64,000 bases of DNA from positions 14,214,081 to 14,278,080 of the forward strand of contig NC_059405.1 in assembly GCF_905220565.1 (NCBI RefSeq). The letters are read 5' to 3'. The position numbers were made by a program, and so were the translations under genes. This document shows, one piece after another, positions 44,284-55,384 of this stretch (positions are counted from its first letter, which is position 1; each line of letters starts with the position of its first letter). The notes beneath the pieces were generated by a model, which did no database searches, was not told where the DNA came from, and saw only the letters and a program-made list of their open reading frames with translations. The stretch comes from Melitaea cinxia. Taxonomy: Eukaryota; Arthropoda; Insecta; Lepidoptera; Nymphalidae.

Positions 44284-44685
44284 ATACGACATTTACGTTA
44301 CGATTGTCGTAAATAATATCTATCGTACGAGAATAAATGGCATAAAATGCACATAACGCATTAAATAGCGTAGTAAAAAAAAGCAAATAGAACGGTCCTA
44401 CCGTCTAACAGTTCCTGTATAAATCATACTGTAACGATAACATAATGAAAAATATGAGCTTAGTAAACTTTAAGTGACTTTTTTAATGTAACGAGAATTT
44501 TAATTATGTTAAGGAAATATACCTACTGACCATTTGCCCAGTTCCTATAGAACGCTATATATGCTACGTTGTCACTGGGTTACATAGGCTATATTTTAAC
44601 GTGAAAAAACGAAAAAGCGAAAATCGTGTTATCCACCCGGATAAGGCTATAGGCGGAAAGCTAGTAGATACAATATATACTAATA

Positions 44686-44832
44686 TTTTAGATTAACATG
44701 GTTACTTCTGTTACGTAAATTATTCGAAAACGGGATATTTACCACGTTTATTATTTTCGCTGTGGGGAGCTCAATATTTCGACATTGACTTTGAATGTCT
44801 TGATCACGAGAGTCTCGTCGAAAAATGTTCGT
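44686..44832 (+). mobile_element. Family H repeat, truncated copy
   Basis: TTTTAGATTAACATGGTTAC, AATTATTCGAAAACGGGAT (44718-44736), CGCTGTGGGGAGCTCAATAT and TTCGACATTGACTTTGAATG match 26729-26905 in opposite orientation. The second inverted arm is missing; the copy stops two bases before a Hel-3 element. Confidence 0.65.
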
Positions 44833-44834
44833 AA

Positions 44835-44996
44835 TATATACCAATATTATAAAGGTGAAAAGTTCGTTTATACGCGCTAATCTAAGGATCTACTTAATCG
44901 AATTAAATTTTTGTGTTGGATAGCTCATTTAACTTGGAAGGTTATAGGCCACTTTTCCCTTAAATTAAAGCTCGTGAAACCGCTCGCCACAGCTAG
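44835..44996 (+). mobile_element. Helitron-like element, Hel-3 copy
   Basis: 5' end TATATACCAATATTATAAAG (TC has become TA); 3' end CCGCTCGCCACAGCTAG|T. Shorter than the other two copies. It sits immediately downstream of the break in a family H repeat, so it may mark an insertion or deletion junction. Confidence 0.6.
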
Positions 44997-45461
44997 TATA
45001 TTAATACATAAATAATATAATAGCAATTAATATAACATTGCTAAATTTATTTCATTGAAGTAATTGGTATAAAATTAACGAGGTTCGATTTGCATCATAT
45101 ATCGTAAATCTATCGAGTTCTGAAGCGATAATAATCATCAATAGGAACTAATTGGAACGCTGATCAGATTGTCCTCTCACTTCTTATCTGCTTAGTAATA
45201 TTATTGTATTATCTTAACAGAAATATTTTGTATATAAACGGATTTCTCTATTATATCTATTATATGTATTGGTATTTTACTCTACTGGTTCTAAATCCAG
45301 GGAAATCTTTAGTTTCAATGGTATTTGAAAAAAGTGTGTACTTATGTACGGTCGTAAAAAGTTATCTTCATTGGCTAGCTAACTTCAGGGAGTCAGTTTT
45401 TTGTGACGGCGTGTGTGCGTATTATCATTGACTAGCTAACTACACATAGCTAAATTCTTCT
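44997..45461. other. Unannotated interval
   Basis: Nothing recognised. Confidence 0.5.
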
Positions 45462-45980
45462 TTACCGTAGCTTAGAGACGTCGGCAGCACCAGATGCATC
45501 GTAAGAGCGTTGCCGACCCTATCCCCAATTCCCACCACGAGCTAGCTTAGCGATTATCTTCTGTAAAGTCCTCTTCTCCTTTCTTCCTGTGGGGGTCGTA
45601 AAAGGCGACCGAGGGATAAACCTGGCTCAAAATCATCAGGGTCCTGGAAAAGGAAAACTTCATTTGAAACCCGGAATGGGGTCTCCATCAAGCATTCGTG
45701 GCATAGCTCTAAAATGCGAAAGACTCCTGCAGCCGAACTGGCTCCACACGCATCGACTCGTCGTTCCTGTGGGCCCTGCCAGTGAGGTCGAGAGGGTGAC
45801 GCAGAGCTTAGGCAACTCTGCGTTTCCTGAAGAGTATCCTAAGCGAAAAGGTGTCCGTCTGATACTGTCTAAATCGTCTACAATAGACGGACTAAGGCCA
45901 ATGATTCTGTAAAGGCGAAGTACTACCCCAGTCGGGCTACTCCATATTTTAAGCAGTAAATCTGCTGTGGCGTACCTCCG
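45462..45980 (-). mobile_element. Family A SINE-like repeat split by a later insertion
   Basis: The left part (45462-45568) has TACCGTAGCTTAGAGACGTC and GCGTTGCCGACCCTATCCCC. The right part (45905-45980) resumes with GGCGAAGTACTACCCCAGTC and GGGCTACTCCATATTTTAAG. Joined across the insertion, the order agrees with full-length copies. The stretch GGAGCTCTGGTCACC is deleted in the left part. Confidence 0.8.
45569..45904. mobile_element. 336-bp insertion with 10-bp target duplication
   Basis: TTCTGTAAAG lies on both sides (45559-45568 and 45905-45914), a target-site duplication. The insert begins TCCTCTTCTCCTTTCTTCC, then TGTGGGGGTCGTAAAAGGCG and ACCGAGGGATAAACCTGG. The GTCGTAAAAGGCGAC block is common in lepidopteran repeats. 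A 107-codon frame crosses it but has no recognisable protein features. Element class unknown; the 10-bp duplication fits a retroposon or some DNA transposons. Confidence 0.7.
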
Positions 45981-46245
45981 TCTGTGTAGTATAAGTCAAT
46001 GCTAATGACACCGTATATGTTTATTTACAGAATAGATTCGAGTCGCATTTAGCTCTGACATTTAGTACTCTTGAATGTTAGATGGTACACAAAAGTCTCT
46101 CAAATAAATTAGACGTCTTGTTAAAGCATACATTTCTTAAAGGTGTAGTTTTTTCTTTCTTGCGTGTTATATAAATATCTTCATCATTTATAAATCAGTT
46201 TTCATATTTATTGTAACTATTATTTTTTACAGACATTTAAAAGAA

Positions 46246-46574
46246 CTAGTGGTCGCCCGGTGGTCGAAATTCACCGATAATTAATCAAAATTATTAGTCT
46301 GAACATTATTAAGGTTCTGTTGTCAAAGACTTATACTTCTATACTAATAAACAAAAGAGTATAATTATATGCATGTTTGTGTCAAATACATGGTAGTGTG
46401 TGTAATGTTTTTATTTTTTGATTTCACATATTTTTATGCATAATTTTAAAAAAATATTAGCTATCTGCCCTCCTTCTCTATAAAGTATAAGTATGCGCAA
46501 TTTCATACTCCTCAGTCCGCGCAATTTTCGTAAAAAGGGGTACAAAGTTTTTTTGCTTCACGTAATTATATAGA
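46246..46574 (-). mobile_element. Helitron-like element, Hel-5 copy
   Basis: Minus-strand 5' end A|TCTATATAATTACGTGAAGC; 3' end ACCGGGCGACCACTAG|T, with a short hairpin (CGACCACCGGGCGACC region). A second, more diverged copy is at 52361-52640. Length about 329 bp, non-coding. Confidence 0.6.
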
Positions 46575-47486
46575 TTTTAACCAGTAAATTTTTTGATACT
46601 TAGTTTAATACCTTTTATTAATTAGACATTTGAGTAATAAAATACGCGATACGGCTTAGTTTCATTAAGATTCAATACGTTTAATGGAACTTCAAGTAGA
46701 TATTTCTTATTCAATTAAATTTAATTGCCTTTTAATGTAACAAACTAGAGATATGTGCGTTGCAACATAAAACGAACCTTAAAATTTAATACACACGCTT
46801 GAATATATAATCTCTATATTTTAGTAACATTATTATGCAGGTACTTAGGAACTTAAATAAATAAAAGATACCTAACGACATCTGCTCATGTCAAAACTCT
46901 AATTTCACTGTAAATACTACTTAAACAACTTTTTGACTAAATCTAGTTTCGGAATACAAAAATGAATTGTTTACAAATTTGATTACATTTATAAGTTTTT
47001 AGATAATTAACATCAATAAATAATTAAGTATGAGTAGGTACATACCTACATATATCGCTAATGTGATGTTATTGGACACAAGTCTCCCCAAAAAAAATTA
47101 TTAGAAACTATTTCATTTTATTGTAAAAAATGTTCCTATAGTTGAAATTATTTTAGTGTAGTTTAAAACATACGAGATAACCAGCACATATACGAACTTT
47201 TTATATTAGAATAATATAAAACCTAAGAAAAAGAATAAGAATAAAGAATTTTTAATTTACATTCATTTTATATTTAACTATGTGTAAATTACTTTTGATT
47301 TAATTATTATTTAATAAAACTAGAGATTTCAAAGATATCTTCTGTTACTAAATGTTCAGTGTACACTAAACACTAGGTACAATAAGTACATAGATTTAGA
47401 AATACCTAGGTAAAATTTACATGTGCTCGTATTATTAAATAGATTAGAAAACTGTCTACATGACAATTCACATTTCACAGAGTATA
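46575..47486. other. AT-rich stretch without recognised features
   Basis: No feature was recognised. Confidence 0.5.
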
Positions 47487-47679
47487 CTAGCTGACCCCGC
47501 AAACGTTATTTTGCCTATTAACCCCTTAATCCCCCCTTATAACTTTGGGGTATGAAAAATAGATGTTGGCCAATTCACAGACCTACCCGATATGCACACA
47601 AAATTTCATAATAATCGGTCCAGCCGTTTCGGAGAAGTATTGTAACTAACATTGTGACATGAGAATTTTATATATAAGA
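47487..47679 (-). mobile_element. Helitron-like element, Hel-4 copy
   Basis: On the plus strand it begins CTAGCTGACCCCGCAAACG and ends AATTTTATATATAAGA, the reverse of TCTTATATATAAAATT. It carries ATGAAAAATAGATGTTGGCC and ATCGGTCCAGCCGTTTCGG. The best-preserved Hel-4 3' end in the window. Confidence 0.65.
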
Positions 47680-48765
47680 GAATATAGTTACAATAGTTAC
47701 AGGGTGTTTTCTTAATAGTTTCATTTGTAAAGGTTTTCATTGGGCACGTTAAGTGGTAACCAAGTGATAGTGATCTAAGTAGGACGACAATACCATCTTA
47801 CAAGTGGGTTGACGTCATTACCGCGTCTAGACTAGACCGCCTATTGACTTATAACCGTAGGTACTAAGGTATGGGTGAATTACTCTTTGAAATTATTCTT
47901 TATGTGTGTGAGTAAACCCATACAAACACATGATGCTATAAGTATATATGTTTACGCATGCTTGGGAAGTTGTACAAATGCATATGATTTTTCGCGATTA
48001 TCATTTTGAAACTTCAGATATTTCGACGACGCTACAGACGCTAGTCTTTATCTTCGATAATGGGGGTCTTCTAATTTATAAAGGCCCTATCCTCCATTCC
48101 AACGACATTCTAAGCAAAGCTGCGTTCCCCGGACAATCCTAAAATGTTTTCCCAGGACCCTCTCTTTAGTCCTTTTTCAAGGCTGTATTTGCGTATGGCG
48201 TTGCTTAAACTAATTTCTGTAGTGTGTAGTGATAATGTTCCGCCGAGGCCTCTCAATTAAATTAAATGTTTTTTTGTGCCAGTTAAGCTAAAAACAAACT
48301 TGAGTTGCAAAGCGCATTTCTAACATTTATTTTCTGTCTATGATTTATACTATACAGCTATTTTGATTGTATGCTAGATTAATTCTTAAAATGCGTATTT
48401 TTTAGTAATTTCTTTAAGTATTGAAACGTCTATCTAATGAGAAAGGTCGTAACAAAATCGCTATTTGCCTAGACTTAGACTAAATCCTAAACTATTATGA
48501 AGTATCTATAACGTACTCTATATGTAAATGAAGGGAAATGAGGACGCTAATCCAACAGTTGACGCTGATATACGGCCTGGACGCTGTTATTACACGATGA
48601 AAAACTCTTAAGGCTATCGACTTTGCACTACGCTTGTCTTGACACTACGTGTAATGATAAAGATTAAGTTAATGTGTACTTAATGAAATGATAACACTGG
48701 ATAATTTTTGTATACTACGCATAACGCGTGGGTTTGTCCGTGTTAATTTATGATAAATTTAAGAA
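47680..48765. other. Unannotated interval
   Basis: 48030-48180 is slightly GC-rich, but the 64-codon frame there shows no family features. Otherwise nothing was recognised. Confidence 0.45.
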
Positions 48766-49014
48766 TATAGCCACCCCATAACACAGTTCCACATCCACCT
48801 TGGAAGTAAAAAGCCAACCGATGGCGGGATAACCATCCAACTGCTGGCCTTGAAATACACAGATCGAAGATGAGTAACAGCGTCTTCGGTGCGACAAAGC
48901 CAGCCCTGCGGTCACGAAACCGCTTGCCCAGCGTGGTGACTATGGGCAACACACATGAGATCACTCAATTATGGCGCAAGCTTGTGGAGCCCTATGCAGT
49001 GGACTGCGATATCT
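48766..49014 (-). mobile_element. Family C repeat
   Basis: Plus strand: CAGTTCCACATCCACCTTGG, AAGCCAACCGATGGCGGGAT, GCGTCTTCGGTGCGACAAAG, CCGCTTGCCCAGCGTGGTGA and CTTGTGGAGCCCTATGCAGT. Near full length; the minus-strand frame is an artefact. Confidence 0.8.
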
Positions 49015-49698
49015 TAAACCAAATATATATACAATAATAACGAATTTTAAAGTTATATTTTAATACAAAGTAAATTATATTATTAAGCCTTCATATCTGC
49101 AGTAAGCTAACTAGCTATTTTTATATCTGTTCTTTGTAATACTAAAACAAAAATCTATATTATGTATTTACATATTATTTAAACACGAATTTATAACACG
49201 TAAAATCAACAAACGAAACTAATTGTACAATGTAAACTACAAATTTTATCTTCCATTCAATCAATTATAAAGTTAATGTAGGAGTGCTATGATATTCTGG
49301 CAAGTAAACATAGCTGAAGCTGCTTATCCCGATATGAAAATGTTAGAAACATTTGAAATTTTTTCAATACAAAAGCAAAAATATTAACTTAGTTTCCTAC
49401 GTGTTACAAGAGCGAGGAATATCTCAGACAAGAATCTGCCCGCCATTACCCTGTGGTAGCTTTCGTATACTTTCCACACATTGCTATAGTTATAAATAAT
49501 AACGTTCGCACGGTAAGTTATTTAACTAAACGTAACAACTTTCTAGCTTAGGTTCGACACAAACGTAACGGCAGAAATGTCTTGTTTTAGAAATCATAAT
49601 TATAAGAAAAGCACGCTTTGTTTTACCTACCTTTTGTCTGCCCGTAATATAGTTCAATCTTCACTGGATACCAGGAAACATTTTAATAGTGCGTATTT
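49015..49698. other. AT-rich stretch without recognised features
   Basis: No feature was recognised. Confidence 0.5.
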
Positions 49699-49821
49699 CA
49701 TTACAGCCTATACAGTCCACTGCTGGACATAGGCCTCCACAAGTTTACGCCAAAAATAACGTGAACTCATGTGTTTTGCCCATAGTCACCACGCTGGGCA
49801 TGCGGGTTGGTGACCGCAGTA
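49699..49821 (+). mobile_element. Family C repeat, 3'-truncated
   Basis: CAGCCTATACAGTCCACTGC, GGACATAGGCCTCCACAAGT, GTGTTTTGCCCATAGTCACC and ACGCTGGGCATGCGGGTTGG, then stops at GACCGCAGTAC. Confidence 0.75.
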
Positions 49822-50402
49822 CTAGTTAATAGTGCGTATAATCTAGCAGAATATGTACCTTCGTGTATAATATATCTTTGGTTGGGGTTATTAGAAATAA
49901 TCCATAATATTGTGGTCATTTACATCAAACAATATAAATTTTAATTAACAGCTTTTAAGGACAGCTTGAAATGTTTTTGAATAAACTACAAGTACAACAA
50001 ACCATGTACTACTAACGATACTCTTAGTATGATTTTTTTTTTGTCTTTCTGTGGTCGAAGTAATTAAACTCCGCGACAATTTTGTCTTAATATTTTGATA
50101 TCTGTAGTTCGCCTTAGAGATAATTATATATAATGCCTTACGACAACTCTCTTAAGCAATTATCGCATTAGTGGAACTATTTATTTAGATATTTTTAGTT
50201 ACACCGCTAAGACCAATAGCATATAAGTACAATTGTCAATCAACTAACTCCTGTACATATAGGCCTGTATGAATATATGCATATACATATATGCCTATGT
50301 CCAGTAGTGGACTGACTGACTGACTGACGGTTTTATCAATTATTTTTGTCCCAAAAATATGTTAGTGATAACCACCTTATTAGAATCAATTTTATTCTTG
50401 AA
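49822..50402. other. Unannotated interval with a family C scrap
   Basis: CCTATGTCCAGTAGTGGACT at about 50292-50311 is a family C end piece, followed by a short (GACT)n run. The rest is unrecognised. Confidence 0.5.
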
Positions 50403-50723
50403 CTAGCTGTGCCCGCGACTTCGTACGCGTGGAATTAAAAAAAAATATATATATTGTTCAGTTTGTATTCAGTAAAATAAATAAATGCCTAAAATAAAAG
50501 TAGCCTTAAGTTACTTCTTATTACATCAGTTATCTGCCAGTGAAAATCCAGTTAAAATCGGTCCAGCCGTTTCAGAGATTAGCCGAACAAACAGACAGAC
50601 AGACAAAAATTGCAAAAAATGTTATTTTGGTAAATGTACCGTGGAAACATTCATATGCATTTAGTAAAAAGTGGTTCTTTTAATATTACAAACAGACAAT
50701 CCAATTTTATTTATTTGTATAGA
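50403..50723 (-). mobile_element. Helitron-like element, Hel-2 copy
   Basis: Plus strand starts CTAGCTGTGCCCGCGACTTC and ends TTTATTTGTATAGA|T. Reverse-complemented it begins TCTATACAAATAAATAAAAT and ends GGGCACAGCTAG. Homologous to 41589-41928 over its length. Confidence 0.7.
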
Positions 50724-50791
50724 TGAATGGCACATTAATTTCCATAAATTAACTTCCTTGCATATAATAATATTTATGAACACTACATTGA

Positions 50792-50880
50792 GAGCAGTAT
50801 AATTTAGTGGTGATCGATCCTCTGTAACGATTGCTCCCAATTTTGATCAAGAAATTTCCTGCTATGTCCTACCTAAATTA
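50792..50880 (-). mobile_element. Diverged family A fragment
   Basis: GCAGTATAATTTAGTGGTGA, CCTCTGTAACG and TTTCCTGCTATGTCCTACCT follow family A order at its 5' end, with an internal deletion. Confidence 0.5.
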
Positions 50881-52360
50881 GACATAGGCATTTTATCAGG
50901 ATAAATAGACCAGCCTAAATAATTTAATATGTGGAATTAATGGCGACATCGTGGACAAAAAATTAGTTATGTATAGAGTTATAAGCAAATGTACAAGTTT
51001 CTAGTATCGTTGGGCGTCGATTAAAACGAGTAAGCAGCGAATAGGCGCGGAATCAATTGACAGGGTTCAATGTACCGAATGTTTAATAATTACACGGCAA
51101 TAGACCACAACGAGCTGTACGTAGGTTTGACGTAAGTGCTATGGAGAATTATATGAAATAGTATAGTTGTATTTATAATTGAAGAAAGCGAATAATCAAG
51201 CAAAAAATATCTATAAATATATCTTAACTAGTTATATATATTTTTTTATTTTCTATATGTATATATAGCTATGGCTTTCAAATAGAATTCAATAAAATTT
51301 TAGCATTGAATTTAAATTCAATATAATTTAAATTTGATAACTTAGTTATACGTGATAGAGTCTATTAATAAATATAAATAGTTAAGTGAAAGAGCAGTCA
51401 ATCATTAATTATAATTGTAGATACACCAACATCAGAAAAATAATTAAAATAACATTTTATTAATAAACCAAATGATTTATTAATAAAATGTTATTTTTTA
51501 ATTAAATGCGAATCTAAATCAAACATGAAATTTTCCGGACTTCCGTAAGTTTATTTTTTATTAGTTAAAATAAAAGTGGCCCAAAAAAATCAACTTATAG
51601 TGAAAATTATAGCCTACCCGCTAATTATTATAACTCTGCTAGACGCATGCTGATTATTTCTCTGATAACCAATACGTTAAAATACACCGCGTCAAAGATT
51701 TATTTTATCACCAACTATTACCATTGGCCCTTAACCTTATAATATGTTCTAATAATAAGATTAACAACAAAAAATACTTATTCTTATCTTGTATGGCGAC
51801 TGTAAATTATCGTCAACTTAACTTACGTATCCAATACCCATCCAATACCATCAATTTGATTTGTATTCGTTACTTTTGATTTAGATGTTTTTCTGTGATT
51901 GCATCTCAAGCCGCATCTAGATAGGCAATAATTTTTGCGTGATGCACGCAGAGACGATACATACTTATTTATATACCTGACATTAAATAATTAACATCGA
52001 AACGAGAATCTAATGACTATAGTTAATTCGCAGATAACATCAAGTAAGATCTAAACAAGTTCAAACATGTCTAGATAAAAGAGCCGCTACGGGAAGTTAC
52101 TATCGTACGTCTGTTCAGTCTTAAAAGCCAGATGCGTTAACAATATAAATAATAAATATTTATCATTTTTGACGACGCTTCCGTAATTAATGCAACAGAA
52201 ATAGATAGAATGGAATCGAGGCCGAGTAAAGGTAAATATGATGAAGCTTTTGCTAACCGACTAAAAGTAATAGATGTTACGCTGTTGAATTTTCGGACGT
52301 AGTCTACGTCACTAAAACCTAAATAAATAACTTATTTTTATATAATTATAATAATTTTTA
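50881..52360. other. AT-rich stretch with one foldback
   Basis: Apart from the foldback at 51446-51497 no feature was recognised. A short open frame with a possible donor lies at 52210 (see findings). Confidence 0.5.
51446..51497. repeat. Foldback: 22-bp perfect AT-rich stem, 8-nt loop
   Basis: AAAATAACATTTTATTAATA plus AA (51446-51467) pairs exactly with 51476-51497; the loop is CCAAATGA. Pairing continues outward as TAATT/AATTA after a 2-nt slip. Confidence 0.85.
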
Positions 52361-52640
52361 CTATCTCCATATCGCCCAATGGTCAAAATTCGACCATAAT
52401 TAATTTAAATTAGGTATAAGTTTGAACATTATTAAGATTCTCTTGTCAAAGGCTACATTTCTGTAATAATAAATAAAAGAGTTATGTATATATGTGTGTG
52501 TGTGTCAAATACTTACGTGATAATGTGAGTAATGTTTTTTTTTTAAATATATTGATTTAATGTATTTTTTGTGCATAATTGTAAAATAATTTTAGCATTC
52601 TGCAGTTCTCTATATAAACTATAAGTGTGCGAGAAGAAAA
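52361..52640 (-). mobile_element. Diverged Hel-5 copy
   Basis: Shares with 46246-46574 GCCCAATGGTCAAAATTCG, GAACATTATTAAGATTCT, TGTGTGTCAAATACTTACGT and TGCATAATTGTAAAATAATT in the same order and orientation. The 3' terminus CTAG is lost (CTATCTCC), and a (TG)n run replaces part of the body. Confidence 0.6.
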
Positions 52641-53170
52641 TTCCATAAAATAAAACAATGTTATGTTTATACATTTTTTGTGTAGTTTCTAGACCGTTTT
52701 GTGTATTTTTGTGTATATTATGTGCATGCGTGAGTGCGTGCATACGTGCTTGCGCGTGTGTCATGCATCCGCATAATATTTAACAAATGAACACATCATA
52801 TTTACCAAATAGTTTCAATAAAATTTTGTGCTGTCAATTTGGTGCACCTTACTTAATCGGAAACATCTGCCCAAATATATAATAATATAAATATATATGC
52901 ATATTTTATGCCAATGTGTCAGTTTTTTTTTTTTTTTTCGTAAAATCACCTGCTTTTCAATGCCTTTTAAGTAGCAAAATAATTACTACAGGTTCTGTTC
53001 AAACTCAAGCGACTTTTTATTCATAGTTCATCTCATCCAGTACTAGTCTTTGTGACGGCGACTTATCGTTATTTATACTTATTATCACATTAGGAATATA
53101 TAATTCGAGAAATAAAACTTTCACATCTAATTTTATACCAAAATAAAACAGTTGCAATATTACTGCTAAA
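52641..53170. other. AT-rich stretch without recognised features
   Basis: Contains a T-run at 52925-52938 and GTGCGTG-type sequence near 52730-52760. No gene. Confidence 0.5.
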
Positions 53171-53225
53171 ACAAGAATTATCAAAATCGGTTCATAAGCG
53201 ACAAAGTTATCTCCAAACATACATT
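53171..53225 (-). mobile_element. Family E fragment
   Basis: AAGAATTATCAAAATCGGTT and CATAAGCGACAAAGTTATCT, then CCAAACATACATT, is the reverse complement of 2313-2369 with few changes. Confidence 0.6.
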
Positions 53226-53564
53226 AGTTGGTTAATGATTGTAATATGGCGATGATCATAAGGATAGAGCAAAAAAAAATATATCTATGCATTTGGTGCA
53301 TTTGTTGTTTGGTGTTTTAATTTAATCAAAAAACTTGAGGTTCCACAAACGCCTGGACACAATCTAATATTTCGGTTAAAATTACATTTTATCCACGACT
53401 TCGCCTCATCGCAGTGATCACGTGCAAAGTTATTAGAAAAATAACTTCATTAATTTTGATTAATGACTTCAAATAACGCCAAAAAAGCAGAGATGATTTC
53501 GCTATGATTGGTACAGTGAAGATTACAATCAGAATAGATTGACGTCCGTAAAAATAGTATTTTA

Positions 53565-53771
53565 AACCGACTACAAAAAAGGAGGAGGTTCTCAATTCGA
53601 TAGATTTTTTTTTTACATGCGTACCTCATAATTTTTTACTGGATGGACTGATTTTGCTGACTCTTTTTGTATTCAAAAGCTGGTACTTATCTTGTGGTCC
53701 CATTTAAATCTCAGCGATATCTGACTGGTGCTTTTTGAGTTACTTCTAATAATGAGTATTTGAAGTCGGTT
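53565..53771 (+). mobile_element. Family E repeat, short copy
   Basis: Left end AACCGACTACAAAAAAGGAG, right end TGAAGTCGGT then a T run. It shares GTTCTCAATTCG and the TGTGGTCCCATTTAAATCTC block with 2256-2666; the middle is deleted. Confidence 0.65.
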
Positions 53772-54519
53772 TTTTTTTATTTGAGAACACAATTATATAG
53801 TTAGCAAAACTCCATTTACTTAGACTTTGATAATGAAAGCTTAAATAATGAAATGGCAGGGTCACGTATGTGTTTTTGTATAACGAAAAAACACTAAACT
53901 TTTACTTTGCCAACCGCTTTCGTACACACAAAACTGACGGCTCTATTCACACAAATAAAGTGTTGTACAAACGGACGGATATATTTTCTTTCCCGAGAAT
54001 AACAATAAAAACAGGTTGCTATATCTATATATATAGAAAACAATTTACTTGCATATTAGATGTGTGAAAAATGAGACCGCTAAAAGGATGAGCTTAAGTT
54101 ATTTTGTACAAAACATCGATTTTAATTGAAGTAGTTTTACTTTTTTTTTAAACTATTTACAGTTAACACTTTTGAAAGCCTAATGATAATTTATTTTTAT
54201 TTTTCTATTTAGGACAAAGTCTTGAATTATTTTTAATCAGTTACTTAACTTATTTTTTTTTATTTGTGTCTTATCCCAGTATCGTTTACGTTATTCAATG
54301 ATTTATTTTATAAATATAATAATTATTTATTATTTTTGTTTAACACTTTATTACACATTCGAAATATAACTTATTTTAATATAAAAATGAAGAAAATAAA
54401 ATTAATTATCACGAGTATATCTATTAAAATGGTTGATTTATTTCCATAATATAAATATAAAACCAAATATATTACACGCCATTTTAGCTTTAACGATTTA
54501 ACAACAAAAACACATTTTG
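53772..54519. other. AT-rich stretch without recognised features
   Basis: No feature was recognised. Confidence 0.5.
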
Positions 54520-54690
54520 TAACGACATTTTAGCTACACCTGCCGGCCTAGCATGCATACAACGAGATATCTCTTGACGAAAGAGAAAGATAATGTCTAC
54601 ATCGAGTATTTTCTCGATTACCCTAACATGCGCACTACGAGAGACAAAATTCTCTTCCGAAGACTTCGCCTTGTCGAGTAGAGAAACATT
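54520..54690 (+). mobile_element. Family J repeat
   Basis: TGCCGGCCTAGCATGCATAC, GATATCTCTTGACGAAAGAG, ATGTCTACATCGAG and ACGAGAGACAAAATTCTCTT. It resembles 55385-55640 in opposite orientation (GGCCTAGCATGCACGCC, ATGTCTACAGTAGCTAACAT), though divergence is considerable. Open frames on both strands cross it. Confidence 0.5.
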
Positions 54691-54795
54691 ATCAACCATA
54701 ATCACAACTGAATATCATTCTTATTTCTTATGTCGTAAAGTTGAATTTACAAGGTTATTGACCAATTTCAAACGAGTGACATGTTTTATTTAAAA

Positions 54796-54836
54796 ATGTT
54801 CTCGGCCTTTTGGCTAAGATAAAAAGTGTATATCTA
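54796..54836 (+). pseudogene. U2 snRNA 5'-end sequence
   Basis: ATGTTCTCGGCCTTTTGGCT then AAGATAAAAAGTGTATATCT matches the strongly conserved start of U2 snRNA (TTCTCGGCCTTTTGGCTAAGA core intact), with small changes around it. The branch-point-pairing region and Sm site do not follow, so it cannot be a working U2 gene. It forms the head of the longer element 54796-55191. Confidence 0.85.
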
Positions 54837-55191
54837 ATTTAAAAAACTCTAATATGGAAAATAAAACGGCGTAAGTAAATGAATTTAATTATATATGTAA
54901 AACAATATGCTCGTGTTGTGCTTTATATCTTGTCGCACATTAGATAATTGTAATTCTATCACGCATTGTTTGTTTGTTTTTTTTTTTTTAATTTTTAAAA
55001 TTTTTTGAATTTTTGATTTTTTTTTTTTGATTATTGATTTTACTTTTATTCTATTTAATTTTATTTTTAGTTATTGATTTTTTTAATATAATTTTGTTTT
55101 GTTTTTTATTCTGAATGTTGTCGTGTCTTGTTGTACTAACCCAATATGGACTTATACTTTGGTCTAAAATAAAGTATTATTATTATTATTA
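54796..55191 (+). mobile_element. U2-headed retroposon with (TTA)n tail
   Basis: Begins with the U2 snRNA 5' end, continues through AT-rich sequence, and ends TATGGACTTATACTTTGG then AATAAAG and TTA triplets. This 3' end resembles the possible retroposon tail at 13750-13915. Possible target duplications flank it: TTATTTAAAA (54786-54795) and TTATTTAGAA (55192-55201), 9 of 10 identical, though the second overlaps the TTA tail. Either a SINE with a U2-derived head or a chimera made by template switching during retrotransposition. Confidence 0.55.
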
Positions 55192-55384
55192 TTATTTAGA
55201 ATAAGAAGCAACAGGGCGCAAATACGTTTTTTGTGTCATTATATGGCACACTTCACTCGACTTTTCGCATTTCCCGCTCTTCGTATACCGAAATTATATA
55301 ATTATAATAGGGAAACGCCATGGTATACAAAAAATAGGCACCCGGTTTTATTTATTTTTTATTTATCGTCTTTCTCGTCGATAA

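Noticed and set aside
45589..45912. 107-codon open frame
   Set aside because: It starts in the inserted repeat and runs over its target duplication into a family A repeat; no known protein features.
54796..54836. Functional U2 snRNA gene
   Set aside because: Only the first 40 or so bases match; the branch-point-recognition region, Sm site and 3' stem-loops do not follow.
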